Of a stretch of DNA of 64,000 nucleotides, positions 42,501-55,160 are shown piece by piece. The notes below the pieces were generated by a model. The model was not told the origin of the DNA and did not search any database. It was given only the letters and a program-made list of their open reading frames with translations. Origin of the DNA: Maylandia zebra (taxonomy: Eukaryota > Chordata > Actinopteri > Cichliformes > Cichlidae); assembly GCF_041146795.1 (NCBI RefSeq), contig NC_135177.1, forward strand, positions 20,039,560 through 20,103,559, in the 5' to 3' direction. Positions within the stretch are counted from its first letter, which is position 1. The number at the start of each line of letters is the position of its first letter. The translations under genes and the position numbers were made by a program.

Positions 42501-45500
42501 GAACTAAGAAAAAAAAATCACATGGAAAAAAGATGTTACGAGAAAGACGTAAAAAGATTTGATTAACAAAACAGAAAAGGTGCTTAAAAAACTATGGATT
42601 TCCAGGTTCTTAATTAAGGAAAGTTGTAAAATATTTATTGATGTAAAAGATGCCAGCGGTTCAATAACCTTTATTACACTTACCACTCAATCATCAGCAG
42701 CCGGTTTAAACAGTCATCTCCGCATGCTAGTACGCCCCTTGCTCGGTCCTCTCTGGGTAGCACCGGGCACTCACACTGCATTCGTTTAATATCTCGATGA
42801 GATTTGCTTTTTTTCCTGCAAATTACATTTTAAAACTTTCAAAGATCAAGTCTGAAAATAATTCAACATTTTGCTAGGAAGTTACTCTTCACAAACAAAC
42901 TTGATTCTCTGACGGGAATCATCTTACCTTTCTGTTAGGTACAAGTTCTCCTCAATCAAGTCAAAGTACGGAGGCATCTTTTTAGACTTGGCAAACTCTT
43001 TCCATCTATTTGCATCTTGAAAGTCCTGCAGAGTGAGTGATGGACGGTCCGCTGCAGATTTTACAAGAGTTTCTTTAGCGACTTCAGTATCTCCTTGACG
43101 GTCCCTTTTAGCTGCAGGGCCAGCCTCTGCCTCGTTGTCTGAATCGGACTCTATCTCTGGACGCCTTTTCTTGGGAGGGCCCCTTCCTCTGTGGGGCCTA
43201 AAACTGTCTTCTCTAGAGGGGTCGGGTACAGCAGAACCCCTGCTATTGCTGCTTATTTCATGACCTTGTACAAAGCTTGATGACCCTTGAGTGTTAGGCC
43301 CACTGCCCTCAAAAGCCGTTTTGCTACAACTTGATGATTTATCCCCACTGAAGTCGTCATGATCATTAGTGAGGGAGTCGGGTTGAATTTCGCCTGAAGG
43401 ATCCTGATCAATGACATTTGCATGGAGGTAGTTTTTTCTGCTTGTCTGCATGTTTTGCGACTGCTGGATACAGGAAGCAGTACTTGGTCTGTGTTCTTGT
43501 TCCTTGGAAAAAGATCCTGACAGTTTAGTGTTTGTTAACTGAGGCCCGTGGCTGCTATCAGGCTGCTGGTACGTACTAGTAGGCTGTTCTGGTTGTGAGA
43601 AATCCCAACCCAGGTTGAATTCATGCTTCTCATTAATATTGTCAGCCCTGGAGAAATGATCTTGTTGGTAATGCACGTGCGTCCGATCTCCTCTGTTGCT
43701 CACATCATGTTGTTTGTGCCCTTGCTCACACTGTTTGGAATTATCACGCATGGGGGTGGAATCTGTGACACTTGCATGGGAACTGGTATGACCAGCAGTA
43801 TAAGGTTGGGTACTGATGGAGGTGGAGGCCTCTGAGTGACTGGTGCTATCAATCATATTGCTCTGGGACTGACACAATGTACTATTACTGAGTGAATCGC
43901 TTATACCGGTCTGTGTTGTGGGTTGTTTTTTCTGTTGGCTAACTTGATTTGGGGGTTCACTAATATGTTTTTCAGCTGCTAAGGCATTCTGCTGTTGTAA
44001 AATATTCAAAGGTCCCCTCTCCTCTGTATTCATTGTTAGACAAGAATTCTTTGGCACCACTACTACAGAGTGCAACTGTTTTATAGCCTCGTCGCAATCA
44101 GAGTCATACTCTGAGTTATCGCTATCACTGGCCTCACTCTGTCCTGACGCATCCTGACTGGGAGACATTCTCTTACTCAGTTTGCTCTTGCTAGCACTGT
44201 CCTTGGATTTGTTTTCGGAATTTTCCTCATTTGAGTGCTGTGCTGTTGCTGCCGAGTTGATCTGTATCTTGTCATTTATGTGCAGTGGCTGATCTGTGTT
44301 TGACTTTTGAGAAGCAGACAGTTTGGAGTCACAGTGGTCATTGCTGGTGCTGGCTTGCGAAGGCTCACTTTGGTCTTTGCAATTAAAGGTCACGGGTGTG
44401 CTCTCTGATTGGACTTCCTGCTTTGAGATCTCCGTCTGCCTTACCAGTCTGGAATGTGTTCCAGCTTCCTGCTGAATATCATCTTTAATATCACAGTCTT
44501 GTTGAGCATTATCTTTAGAGAACTCTATTTTTTTGACAGAGATCACCTTTTTAACAGTATTTAATAGTTTACTCTCTACACAAACAGTTCTCTGTGAATT
44601 TTCACTCTCCGAGGAATCCTGCCCAACAATATCCCACCGTGACTTTCGGGTACTACAGCTGCCCTTTTTTACATCGGTAGGTAGTGACTCTGGCGGATTC
44701 TCAGACTGAAGACAAGATGAATCAGATTTGACTGGCAAATTTGTGTCAGACTCTTTACTGACTGGCTGAGCTTCATCCAGCTCAACATTTTCTGGTTTAG
44801 TGTTTTGCTGGACAGCCTCTGTGACAGCTTTATCCACTGAATGAAGTACAGACTCTGGCCCAGTTGAACAGTAAAAAATTTCCTCGTCCTTATTGCACAT
44901 TGTACTGTCATTACCACTACATAAATTTACGACAGATGCATTTGAGTTCACATGTGTTGGATCATTAGAGGAAAGGCTATCCTTCACATTAGACACGTTT
45001 TCCAGAGTAGAGTTTACATGCTTTAGGCTCTCGCTGTAAGTGACATCAGAGGCAATGTTATTTTCCATTTCAAGACCTGATTTTGCTTCTGTCTTAAGTG
45101 ACAGTTCTTGCAAACCCTCACCACAAGACCCCACCTCCTTTTCATCTTTATTGCCATTTTCATTTTCAACCGGTTGGGAATCGGATTTTTCTTTTGAACT
45201 CTGAGAAAATGATTCTGTTGTGGTTGCACAAGATGGTGCTTTTCCAGGGCTATGAAATAAATCATCTGATTGTCTATCTTGCCCAGAAGATTTCACAGAA
45301 GATCTAGAGGGGACCTGTTTCGACTCTGGTCTACTGCTTTTCTTTTGAGAGTTTTTACAGTTCTCCAAGGAGCTGGAGCTTCTGTTGGATGACTGTAATT
45401 TGCCCTTATGATCCGTTTCAGAGTCACTGGGGCTGCTTTTTTGCCGTTTTTCATGTGTCTGAGAGTGTGTGTAACTACTGGAAGATGAAGATTTATTGTT

Positions 45501-47550
45501 GGCCTCTGACTTATGATGGCTGCTAGATTTACGGTGACTGGAGTCCAGATCAGGAGAACCCTTGCGTAGGGTATCAGAGTCCGATAACCGCTTTGTAATC
45601 CTTTCAGACTTTGAGGACTGTGTTCTTTTATCCAACTCTGAAAAGTGAGGTGAATCTACAGATTTTGAGGTTTTTTCAGATTTTGAGTAGGATGATGATT
45701 TTGACTCCTTATGTGAGCTTGAGTGGTTAGATGACCTACTGTTGTCACTTGTCCTCGACCTTGTTTTTCTGTGGTCATCTTCAGAGTCGGAACTGTCCCG
45801 AGTTCTGTCAGTCCGAGAGCGAGAACGTCTTCTATCCCTGCGTGGAGAACTCCTGTGCGATCTCCGGTCTGATTCATGATAGTAGGACCTTTCAGAGCGC
45901 GATCCTCTGTCACTTCTAATTCTGTCTGATCTGGAGTGTGAAGAACTTGTTCGAGAACCTCTTGATCTAGACCGTGATCTAGATCTGGACCTTCGGCGAT
46001 CTTTCTCTGATCGGGATGAGCGTGAAGATGTGTGTCTGGAATCACGGTCTGATTTCGAGTAACTAGACGACCTTTCGTAATTCTCTGAGCGCTTTGAGAA
46101 ACTTTTTTCCCTTTCCTCTGCATGTGAACCAGAAGAAGATTTTCTTACATCTTTACTTCTGCTGTCAGAGTTTGTTTTACTTTTGGAATCAACTGATTTG
46201 TGGCTGGAAGACATCTGGGCTGAATCTCCATCAGATTCGGAGCCAGGGGGGGCACTATCTGACTGTGACCTGGTTTTCCTTTTGTGTATCTTTTCATCCT
46301 GCTCAGTACTGCTGGATGTCTCCCCATCTTTTCCTGAGGAAGCAGCTGGTTTCTTGAGGCTTGAGGTTTCTCTCGTCTCAGAGGTTTCAGTGTGAGCACT
46401 TTCAGAGGGACAGGTGCTGATGAGACTCTGGGGTGCTGGGAGTTCATTCTGAAATAGAGAGGTGTGCGGCTCTTCTGGCATAACTGACTGTTTCTCTTCA
46501 GTCACAGAGTCATTAAGAATTTGCTTCTTGAAATGCATCATTTTCACTTTAGTAGCTGTGGGGACTGGCGTCTGAGGTGTCTCTGTTTTTGATACTGGCA
46601 CCAAGGGTGTCTGCCTTTGCTCAGTTTTGCTGTCTGCACTCTTTCCAGGTTTTTCGGAGGTTGACTGTGACGAGGCAGCATGAGGATCTGACTTATCAGG
46701 ACTGGGAGGGATGAAGAACGAGCTTTGGAGTGGCTTCTTTGTCTGTGAGAAGCTGAAGGACACTTTCTGACGACCCTGATCTTCTAAGTTGACCTTCATC
46801 TTGGTCCCTTTAGGCAAAAGGTGGTTGGACAGCATGACTCTGGGAGACAGGCTTTTGATTAGAGCTGCTTTAGACAGGCCCTCCACCTTTACCTACAATA
46901 CAAGAGAAAACACATAAACGTGCTGCCTCAGTTCTTTTATATAATAAAAAAGGCTGTAAAATGCTGATAAGACCGCAGATATTTATAGTCATTAATTATA
47001 TTTAGTTAACTTACCGATGCACCACTCCCTTCCTCTCTGGATTTACATAAGAGCAATATGGGAAAGTAGAAGAAAGGAAAGTCAGAAATTAATTTACAAT
47101 CGTAAAAGTAAAGAAAAGAAACTTTAAGATTAAAGCCAAAATTATCAGGGTAAACCTGCGGATGTAAACATTTACCTGAAAATGTTCTCTGGACTAATGA
47201 CAAATGACTTCAAAACAACTGTTGCCCAATCTGAAACAGTGGTTCAGTATCTTTCACTCATTGCCCAATATTCTCAAGTTCAAAGGGAATGCTATGCCAA
47301 GTGTATTAACACTTCTGATTTCTATCAGAGTTAAATTAATAAACAGACAGAAATAAACAGACTCAAGTTTCATTTTAACATTTTAAATATAGCGGACAGG
47401 GAATTAGCTTACGGCAGCCATGTGATCATATGTGTTTAGACTACTAGTGGCAAACAGTGTTAGGCAGTAATGGATTTCACCGATAAATAAACGAAATGGA
47501 AGTGCTGAGACTGTCAGGTTAACTGACCTAGACATGTCACATACATCTAA

Positions 47551-47586
<36 letters not shown>

Positions 47587-50500
47587 AGGGACAGGAAATT
47601 GCTTTACATTACATAACTGCTCAGATCAACTTTAAATAGGTTTCCTCAAACCCACCAAAGTTTGAGGAAGCCTGCTAAGCAAAAAATAAACTTCAGCATG
47701 TGATGTTGAATACAATAACATTTCTGAGGAAAGTTACATTTTATCTAAATGCACTGTCTTTTGGATGCCTAATTCTCACATAAGTATATACATATATATA
47801 TTATGTCTATATAATTCCAAATTCCTTATAAAGATGCCTTTGGTGTAGAAGAATGTGACATAGTTGGAACGTACCCATGCAAACATGGTATGAGCATGCA
47901 AACTACAACCAGATGAACAGAACAGACATTCAGCCTCTGAGCCTGTTACTCTGAGGGCAGAACAATGAGCTACTATGCAGAGAAAAACTAGAAAAGCTAA
48001 CAAAAAAACTGCATGTTCAATCAGATTACTAAAAGCTGACTAACTTGCAAGATCAGTTTTAAAGGTTTTAGTTTTTTGCTAGGGAAAAAAATTGATACAG
48101 CATAGTATTGTCATTTTGCTTGGTGACATTGTATCTAGAGCAGGGCGATATGGCCAAAAATATTTATCACGATATATATTTGAAAATTTGCGATAACGAT
48201 ATAACCGATGATATAATTGATGCGAGACAAAATACAACTCCACAACATTACTAGCGCAAAAAGACAACCTTCCATTTATTTTCACTTAAACAAGAAGCTG
48301 GTTTTTATGTACATTAAAGCTTTATAAAAATGTAACAGTGCAAATGCAAATTCCTTGCTGAAAGTTTAACCAAAAGGCATTTCCAGTAGAAATGGGCTGA
48401 CATATCCTGAGCATAACCATGTATAATATCCACTGAAGTTAAAAAGAGGTGCTTTGCAACATTAAACTGCAGTGTGCAGTACGCATTTTTCGGACCACAA
48501 GGTGCACGGGATTATAAGGCACATTAAGCGAAACAAAGCAGTCAGATAAATCAAACTTTATTAAACTCATTCTTCTTGCTTCCTCCACTTCTGTACCATT
48601 GATTCATTAATGTTGAATTCTCTGGCAGCTGCTCTGTTCCCATGTTGTTGCAGTATATTAATGACTAACCTCGCATTGTGGATGGATTATCTCAGTTGTT
48701 CTCCTGACTGAAGTTTGGTCCGTTTACAGTATCCTGCCATGCGATTGCATTTGTCTCTAACCATGAAGAACCTTCACGTTAACTTTTATAAGTGGAAAAG
48801 TGTTAGTGTTCGTCCTCCAGCTTCACTGTTTATGTTATGCTAACATAGCTGTGTCGCTAGCGATCGCGTAGCACATCATTATATACCAGCTAGCCCAACT
48901 TCAGTAACCCTACAAACATCACTGCTGTTTAGTTTCCTGTCTTCATTTATGTTGGAAGTGATAGCAGAGCTGTACGTTTGATTTTTTCAGAAATCTCTCA
49001 GTCAGAACATGCAATATCATGCTTAGGTAACTAGCGAAACTAGCGAGCTAACTTCCGCTAGCTTCCTGCTAACGTCTAACTCCGTTAAATGTAATAACTT
49101 TTGTTTTCATGGATGCCTGGAAGTTAAACTTTATAGTTACACCTGGTAAAGCAGCAATGCTGATCGTTTTATTAAAGATGAAAGAATTTAGACAGTTTTT
49201 AACTCTAAGTGATGCTGCAGTGTTGTTTGACCTGAAGTATACGGAGTTTAGGACCCAGATTACTCCCAGATTTAAGAGCGTCTTAGTCCGACAAATATGA
49301 CAATAACAACGGCCGCTTGCATGTTCTGCAAAAAATGTGCTTTGTTGTGTATCTGACGGACAAACACCAAACCAGTTCCACATCACGGAAGTTGCACCGT
49401 TTTTACAAACCAATTCTGGTTCATCTGTTTCACTCAACAATCGGCCATGTGCGTATGAAAACAAAGGCACTGCGCATGCGCGTTTTACTCCCATTCTATC
49501 GCGATATTTCATTTTCCTATCGTTGCCTAACATTATACCGGTATTACCGTGAACGGTATAATATGGCCCAGCCCTAATTGTATCAACACAAGAACAGCAA
49601 ATAGCAATTTTTTTATTAGATAAATTCAAATACTCTGGGAATATTACAACAAGATGCAGACGATATCGATGCAGACAGCAACACATATGATTTTCAACAT
49701 TATTTGATCACAACTAATTCCTGTATTATCAGAAACAGATTGCATGCAAATGCCAGCTTGCCCTCATTCAATTGCAGACTGACAGACAACGGTCTGACTG
49801 GTTTTTCTTTGAAAAACTGACGGAACCAGCTCAGTGTTCCTTCAGTGGGCTGGTTTCAGTTATTATGCAAATATACTGTTTATAAAATTGGGGAAACCTG
49901 CAGTCAGCTGAGACTGAAGAAGTCACTTGAATGAGTGACGGAAAGTTTCTCCCACTGAAAACGCTACGTCCAGATGAACAGAATCAACTTTTGGAGAAAT
50001 TGAAGTGAGACAACTTTATCTTAGTGGATGAAACAGATATTGACAAAGTTTAACTTTGAGGACATCATTCGCAGTTTAAAAATTATGAAAACTAACAATA
50101 TATATTATTGCAATGCTCAGAATTTCGCAAAATTAAAAAAAAAATAATAATAATCACAAAAATATTGTATCATGAGTGAAGTATTGTGATAATACTGTAT
50201 AGTGGAGTGTCTGGTGATTCCTGCCTCTATTGTTTACATTTCCTGCTTATTTCGAAATGATTTCTGTCAGACATAAATAAAAGTTCAACTCTCTCTGAAC
50301 TTCCAAAAGTGATCCAGCATTGCATAACACCACTTCTCAACCAAAACAAAGCGCTACGGCTACCACACATTCTTAGAGCTGAATGAAATAAGTGGATATT
50401 TCAGTGAAGACCAGAACAAAAAATATTTAGGATTCACTTTTCAAACTTTTTTTTTTTTTTTTTTTTTAAATATGCAGGCCTTATTATATCTAGCTGTGAT

Positions 50501-53500
50501 GCTCTTGTGGGCTGACCCACATCCATCTTTAGGCCCCCACTGGTTATGTCGCAAGCCAAACATGACGTCACCACAGCCCTGTCACCATTTACACCAGCAT
50601 TGAGGGGGCACCAGATTCACTGCAGTATTCTCCTGAACGACAGGTGCTGCCACACAGACAAAGCCTATACGACAGCATTGGTATGGGAGTAAAAGACGAC
50701 GAAAGGGGAATACTTTCTCCAGAAAGTCTCAACTTTCCAAATCTCTGAGCTCCTGCACTGATAAATCACTGAAATGCCGATAAAACCCATGACCATTGAA
50801 AACGTGTGTCTTCAATCTGGCTGCCCCCAACTACACAAGGGTTAGAAAAACCTAAGAAGTCCACGGCTAACTGAAACGACACCAAAGCGCAGCTCGCCTA
50901 TGCGGATATGACGTCACTTATGGTGCGCGTCACCATTGACAAGGGTGACAACGGCGGGTCTAATAGGCCCTTTACACAGTGTATTCTGTGCTTTACCATA
51001 CCGAAGGACAAAGCATTCAGATTTCTCCCCTTTTTACTGCAAGTAAGATTTTTTTCTGGCAGTACGAGTTTCTTTCATCACTCTTTCAATAGAAACACCG
51101 AAAAGAATAACAGTTGGTAAGATAATTGTGGAATGTCCATGAATTTAAATGTTTCGAAACTTGTTCTGAAATAATTACGTTCTACTAAATGGATTCATAT
51201 TCATTTCTAACCCTGAACTTAAATAAATAGAGCTCACATACAATGACACTGAGAGTGAAAAGGGGCGACTGGTATGCAACTCCTGTTTCAGTGGCATAGA
51301 CTACAGAACAAGGGGTTTGGCACACCATTGGGCATTCTTTTCTCATCGCCATGTTGCTGTTATATATCTTTACTGTCTTTACTGAGACTGGTAACTGGTG
51401 TTCCAAAACAACAATAAAAGCAAAGAAATAAAAGCGGTCAACATATAAGAAAACTTAATGTGTGACTTTTTATTCCCTTTCTACTTTTAATAAAATGTGT
51501 CTGTTTTCTTTGGGCAAAGCTTGATATGGGTGATGGGAAAAATGGGTCATTTATTCCTTTAGGATTTCAATTTTCTTTTTTTTCTCCTGTGACCTTCAAA
51601 CTGAGACACATGCGCTGGGACATTCAGTAATACAGAAAGAGCTATGAAATGCAAGAATGGGGAATAACAACTGGTTCCTGTTAAGAACTGCTTCCAAATA
51701 ACCCCATTAGCTCCATTGGAATTAAATGCTTCCAAGCCAATCATTTTTCATTAATTAGTGCTGCCATGTATTCCTTACAGTTGCCCGTTACAAAGAAAAA
51801 CAAAAAACAAAATAATAACAAAGAGTGGAGTTTTTGCTCACCTCAGTCAAATCCAAGCCATATTTTCTACTCTGTCTCTGCACTGAAAAGATAATAAATC
51901 AGTTACACTGATGCTAAAAACATGTGTAGGACTACTTTTTTCCCTGTAAAGATTGAATCTGGAATCAATAAGGGCAATCAATTAAAAAAAAGATTATAAC
52001 ACAGGTTTCAATGAATATCTTTCCCTTTGCAAACAGCTTTCTTGTAATTTTTTTGTAATTGTAATTTACAAGCATCTAATCTTTTAAGCTGATAAATAAA
52101 TTATAAAAAGAAAATGAAAAATATATGGTTAAAAAAAAAATACATCTTCAGGTAACAATTTCTATTCAATTTGTTCGATATATATATATATGACTTGTTT
52201 GTTTTTTTCTGCTTTTACTGTCCTGTATTACCACAACAAACTTTAAGGAACTGTGTATGAACTACAAAAAACACACCATCTAGACAATGACTGACAATTA
52301 ATAAATAAACAGATGAAAGGATGTGGAAAAAGCACAGAACTTGTGAGTTGCATAAGACACTTTAGTGCTTAAATTAAAAAAAAAAAAAAGAAGCTCTTTA
52401 TATGAACAATAACATGGCGGTGGATGGGTTGACGTAGAAGTCAAAATGTTTTAAAAGTAGCGTGCCAGACTATATTCATAAACATAACACAACTTGGTAA
52501 GCATTCTACATTTTCTGCTGTCTAATACCTGATCTCTGACTTGTGCAGAGCGTCCATAGAGAAATTCGTCTAGGATTAGTAGGCCTGAAGGGGCTGCTGG
52601 CCAAGAATAATCCAAATCAGAGAAATGAGCCCTCCAAAGTGACGCCACACCTGACAAAAAGAAAGACAAAGCAATGAACTAAGTCTCTCTGTATCCACAA
52701 CAGCTAATCACTCAGGAACTTGTACACTTTTGACACCATTAAAATCTCAGTAAAGTTCCTGCTAATGACACAATAACTGCAGTATTTCACAGTTTGTCTC
52801 TGTTGTCCAACACACATTGTATATTCAGCACACAACGTCAGAAAGCACATTGTGTCACATGCATTAAAGCGTTGCACAGTAACGACTTCTGCAGACCCGC
52901 CTTCCTTTCTGTTATCTATCGATGCAATGTGGCCGTACCTCGTCTTACTCCCATTAGACATGGACCCCCTCCCCCCAATTTAAGTACATTTGGCTGTAAA
53001 TTTCCACTGTTGTTGCTTCAGCTGATCAACATATAGGAAGTTACGTTCGCCAATTGTTTATTAACAGCAAGTTTCATGGTCGAAGATAAATGGAAAAACA
53101 TGGATGGATGCAGGGCGGGCATTAGAAGATGCAGCTGATTATTAGACACGGCAAAGACAAGCATGCGGACTACATAAAACAAAATGCTGTTTGCAGAACA
53201 ACGATTTATGTGAATGACCACATCGACACTGTAATGGGACAAACAAATCGTGACTGAATGCAAACTGAGTAACTACACTTAAGCATGGCCTGTGCAGTGA
53301 GTGTATGCAGCCAAAACATGGCCTTTAAAAAGACAGCCACTTCTAGAACTAGCTAAATTATTGTTCTAAAGCAAATAATTTAGTCTGCTATTTTTTAAGG
53401 ATTGCTTACACTAACACTGAGAAGGCAGAAAACACGTCATACCTTAGTTATTAGACCGTGATGATAATTTGCTAAAAAATATAATAGCTGAGCTAGCTTG

Positions 53501-54058
53501 GGTAGGTTAGCAGAGATTTCATGGGCCGTCTTTAAAGACAGCAGGAGCATATTCCTTGTGTATAACGTAGGCTATTACTGTCGACTAGCAAACAGTTGTG
53601 TACTTTGACATGCTAGAAGTAAGGCTTTTAGTGTGTTTTCGGGTGCCTGTCAGGGGGTTGAACAATCACATTTGCTTCTGTAAAGGGCTAGCATCAGCAG
53701 CTAACACTAGCTGTGTTAGCTTTGCCTCGCTCTGTAGGCTAACGTGGCTGTCGTAAACTTGTTATACTTTGAGCTTTACCTGGTGTGTTCACTCAGAATA
53801 ATGGGGTTTTTTTCGACAGTGTGAGCACCTTACCTTTGTAGTTTTTTGACACGGAAGAAAATATATGACGTTCACTTCTATTTTAGGATACAATGGACCC
53901 CTATAGTGGAGTCTGTGACCCGGCTTTGCTAGCATGATAGCTAATGTTTTGTTTTGTAGTAAGGTGGTTTCACCAGAAATAAGGACCCGCTAAACAACCG
54001 GGACATGCTCACGAGGTACTCACTTTACGAAGTGTTTAAGGTCACAGGGATCCCCCAT
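33655..54058 (-). CDS. setd2: Histone H3K36 trimethyltransferase SETD2, complete
   Basis: Nuclear enzyme that trimethylates H3 lysine 36 on genes transcribed by RNA polymerase II. Coding exons in transcript order: 54058-54024, 47036-47015, 46892-42928, 42815-42684, 42503-42375, 42147-42024, 41923-41846, 41753-41656, 41517-41385, 40346-40212, 40119-39991, 39903-38833, 38711-38663, 38584-38335, 38216-37490, 37098-36976, 36581-36445, 36346-36235, 34735-34673, 34495-34394, 33816-33655. They sum to 7,776 nt, an exact multiple of three (2,591 aa; human about 2,564). Domains: disordered Ser/Arg-rich N-terminal half, AWS (~1341-1400), SET (~1400-1530), post-SET (~1530-1550), helical region leading to [20 protein letters not shown], low-charge Q/P region, WW (~2423-2456), SRI (~2490-2591). 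The start ATG (54058-54056) opens [10 protein letters not shown], which resembles the human MGDFYDPEH segment. The exon 1-exon 2 join rests on phase only. Confidence 0.96.
38428..38500 (-). repeat. setd2: Coding tandem repeat in setd2
   Basis: The 24-bp unit reading ccctgtctctgtcccaatct on the + strand is repeated in tandem, with partial copies. In the setd2 frame it encodes alternating Arg-Asp with Trp (units of DRDRDRDW). The length is a multiple of three and the frame is kept. Confidence 0.85.
41385..42815 (-). CDS. setd2: setd2 catalytic module (AWS-SET-post-SET exons)
   Basis: Six exons. The AWS cysteines are seen in [12 protein letters not shown] and [23 protein letters not shown] motifs: [61 protein letters not shown] (the NHSC pocket), [17 protein letters not shown] and [12 protein letters not shown]. 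Post-[18 protein letters not shown] with the zinc-binding CxCxxxxC pattern. All residues normally expected for S-adenosylmethionine and lysine binding appear to be in place, so the enzyme should be active. Confidence 0.96.
42928..46892 (-). CDS. setd2: setd2 giant exon 3, disordered N-terminal half
   Basis: A single 3,965-nt open exon, as in other vertebrate SETD2 genes. It starts [20 protein letters not shown], followed by [20 protein letters not shown] and [14 protein letters not shown], all close to the human N-terminus. Around 45,780-46,060 it encodes a dense Arg/Ser segment ([35 protein letters not shown]). Near the right end of the protein segment it reads [12 protein letters not shown] and [20 protein letters not shown], both shared with human. 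It ends [13 protein letters not shown], leading into the AWS exon. The long middle is Ser/Asp/Glu/Lys-rich and poorly conserved. Confidence 0.96.
47551..47584 (+). repeat. G homopolymer of 34
   Basis: Uninterrupted run of 34 G's followed by acagggacagg, within setd2 intron 1. The exact length may be an assembly estimate. Confidence 0.85.
48136..49576. mobile_element. Non-autonomous hAT-type element with perfect 8-bp target duplication
   Basis: ATTGTATC stands on both sides (48128-48135 and 49577-49584). The element starts TAGAGCAGGGCGATATGGCC and ends ggcccagcccta, whose complement is TAGGGCTGGGCC, so the ends are inverted relatives. An 8-bp duplication and short imperfect inverted ends are typical of hAT transposons. 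No hAT transposase is readable; the 205-codon ORF on the minus strand at 49069-49686 runs across the right end into the flank and has no recognised domain. Confidence 0.85.
48574..48644 (-). pseudogene. Relic of a helix-turn-helix transposase segment
   Basis: On the minus strand a short open segment reads [20 protein letters not shown] followed by RKQEE. This resembles the N-terminal Brinker/psq-like DNA-binding helix-turn-helix of pogo-type transposases (pattern [10 protein letters not shown]..xxVRxWRK). It is flanked by the fish repeat words ggattataaggcacattaag. It is inside the hAT-bounded segment, so it is either nested or captured. Confidence 0.5.
51842..51877 (-). other. Candidate extra exon in setd2 intron 1
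   Basis: Minus-strand donor GAG|gtgagc and acceptor ttttcagtgcag bound 36 nt, or 41 nt if the upstream acceptor is used. In one frame it reads [12 protein letters not shown], continuing the open frame of the candidate exon at 52529-52650. It does not fit the phase of the main setd2 transcript. Confidence 0.3.
52529..52650 (-). other. Candidate extra exon in setd2 intron 1
   Basis: 122 nt between acceptor ctttttgtcag and donor CAG|gtatta on the minus strand. One frame is open ([20 protein letters not shown]...RSAQVRDQ). Joined to setd2 exon 1 it would shift frame and meet a stop after about 11 codons, so inclusion would behave as a poison exon. It could also belong to an unrelated transcript. 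Confidence 0.3.
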
Positions 54059-54500
54059 CTTCGAAATCACCGGTGATCGGCTTTCTAAAACATCAGGCAG
54101 CAACGTATACCGACGTTAAATCCATACGGAGCTGTCGGAAATGGTCGTCGGCTCACTGGCTCCGCTACTGCTGCGCCCTAGCTTCAGCATGGGTGAATGG
54201 TGGTACGACCGAGCCAGAATGCGCTCACATAGTTAGCGAAGAGTTGTGGGAGAGCTCTAAAACACAAATGATAGCGAATGCAGCGCCTCGGGAAGTGTTT
54301 AAAATGATAAGACTAACAGTCTGATCCCCCAACGAAGTCTTTTGAGCATGTGTTTTAGCCACTTTTTATTTGTATCAGCCACTAATCGAGTGCCTCTGTT
54401 TCTGAGGCTTCTCTGTTCAGCATCACATGATATGGGTGCACAGCTGGCGCGAACCCCGGAGCGCACTGCGGCTCCTACGAATCAAACAACCAGTTAAAAT
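54059..54500 (-). promoter_or_regulatory. setd2: Probable setd2 5' UTR and promoter
   Basis: Sequence upstream of the setd2 ATG, with more CpG than its surroundings. No TATA box was recognised at a clear position; the start site is inferred only from the position of exon 1. Confidence 0.4.
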
Positions 54501-55160
54501 TTCAAAAAGGCAGGCCTTGTTAGAGAGCATCACACAGTGATTAAAATCTCAATAACAGAGACCTTGGTCCTTTGATAAACATTATATTTCATGCTTCATT
54601 TATTTGATGTTGTTTATCATAGTCTATTATTTGATTGATTACTTTTTGTGCTGCCTATTCAGTTTTTTTTGTCATCCACTGGAACAATTTGAACTGCACT
54701 AATGTGATTGTGGAGGTAGTCATTGTGTAGGACTGGACTCTCACACACGTCACCACACATTTCCTATAATCCTATAATTCCTATAATTTATAATCCTTAT
54801 CTTTATAATCTCTTCTGCTATTTGCACATTCTTTACTGTAAATTCCTAAGTTAATTTGTACATTTTTGTAGTAACCTGAAAATTGTAAATATTGTAAAAC
54901 TTTTCTTCTGTCATTTAATGGTCGGGCATTGTACAAGAGAAATACTTTTGTTATCCCATACTTTCTTTTAATTCTTTTGGTACAGCAGTTGCAATGAATA
55001 ATAATATTACTGATTATGATAGTATGCAGGAGATGATTCTGTGCCTGACAGATACTTTAAATTATTGAGGTTGATCGCAAGTGATATGAAAGATTTCCTT
55101 TATCTGTCCTTGTGCCATCAGAGCTGAATCAGCCTGTTAGAGAAAGTGATCTGCTGTCTT
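54501..55160. other. Intergenic region, nothing recognised
   Basis: AT-rich sequence between the setd2 5' end and the fold-back MITE. No coding or RNA gene seen. Confidence 0.5.

Larger units (their letters stand above)
47037..54023 (-). other. setd2: setd2 intron 1
   Basis: About 7-kb intron. It holds a G-homopolymer (47551-47584), an hAT-type element (48136-49576) and two candidate extra exons (51842-51877 and 52529-52650). Otherwise AT-rich sequence without recognised genes. Confidence 0.7.

Noticed and set aside
45656..46123. 155-codon minus-strand ORF in another frame of setd2 exon 3
   Set aside because: Frame shadow of the Arg/Ser-coding region.
49069..49686. 205-codon ORF on the minus strand
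   Set aside because: It crosses the right end of the hAT element into unique flank and shows no domain or splice context; chance ORF.
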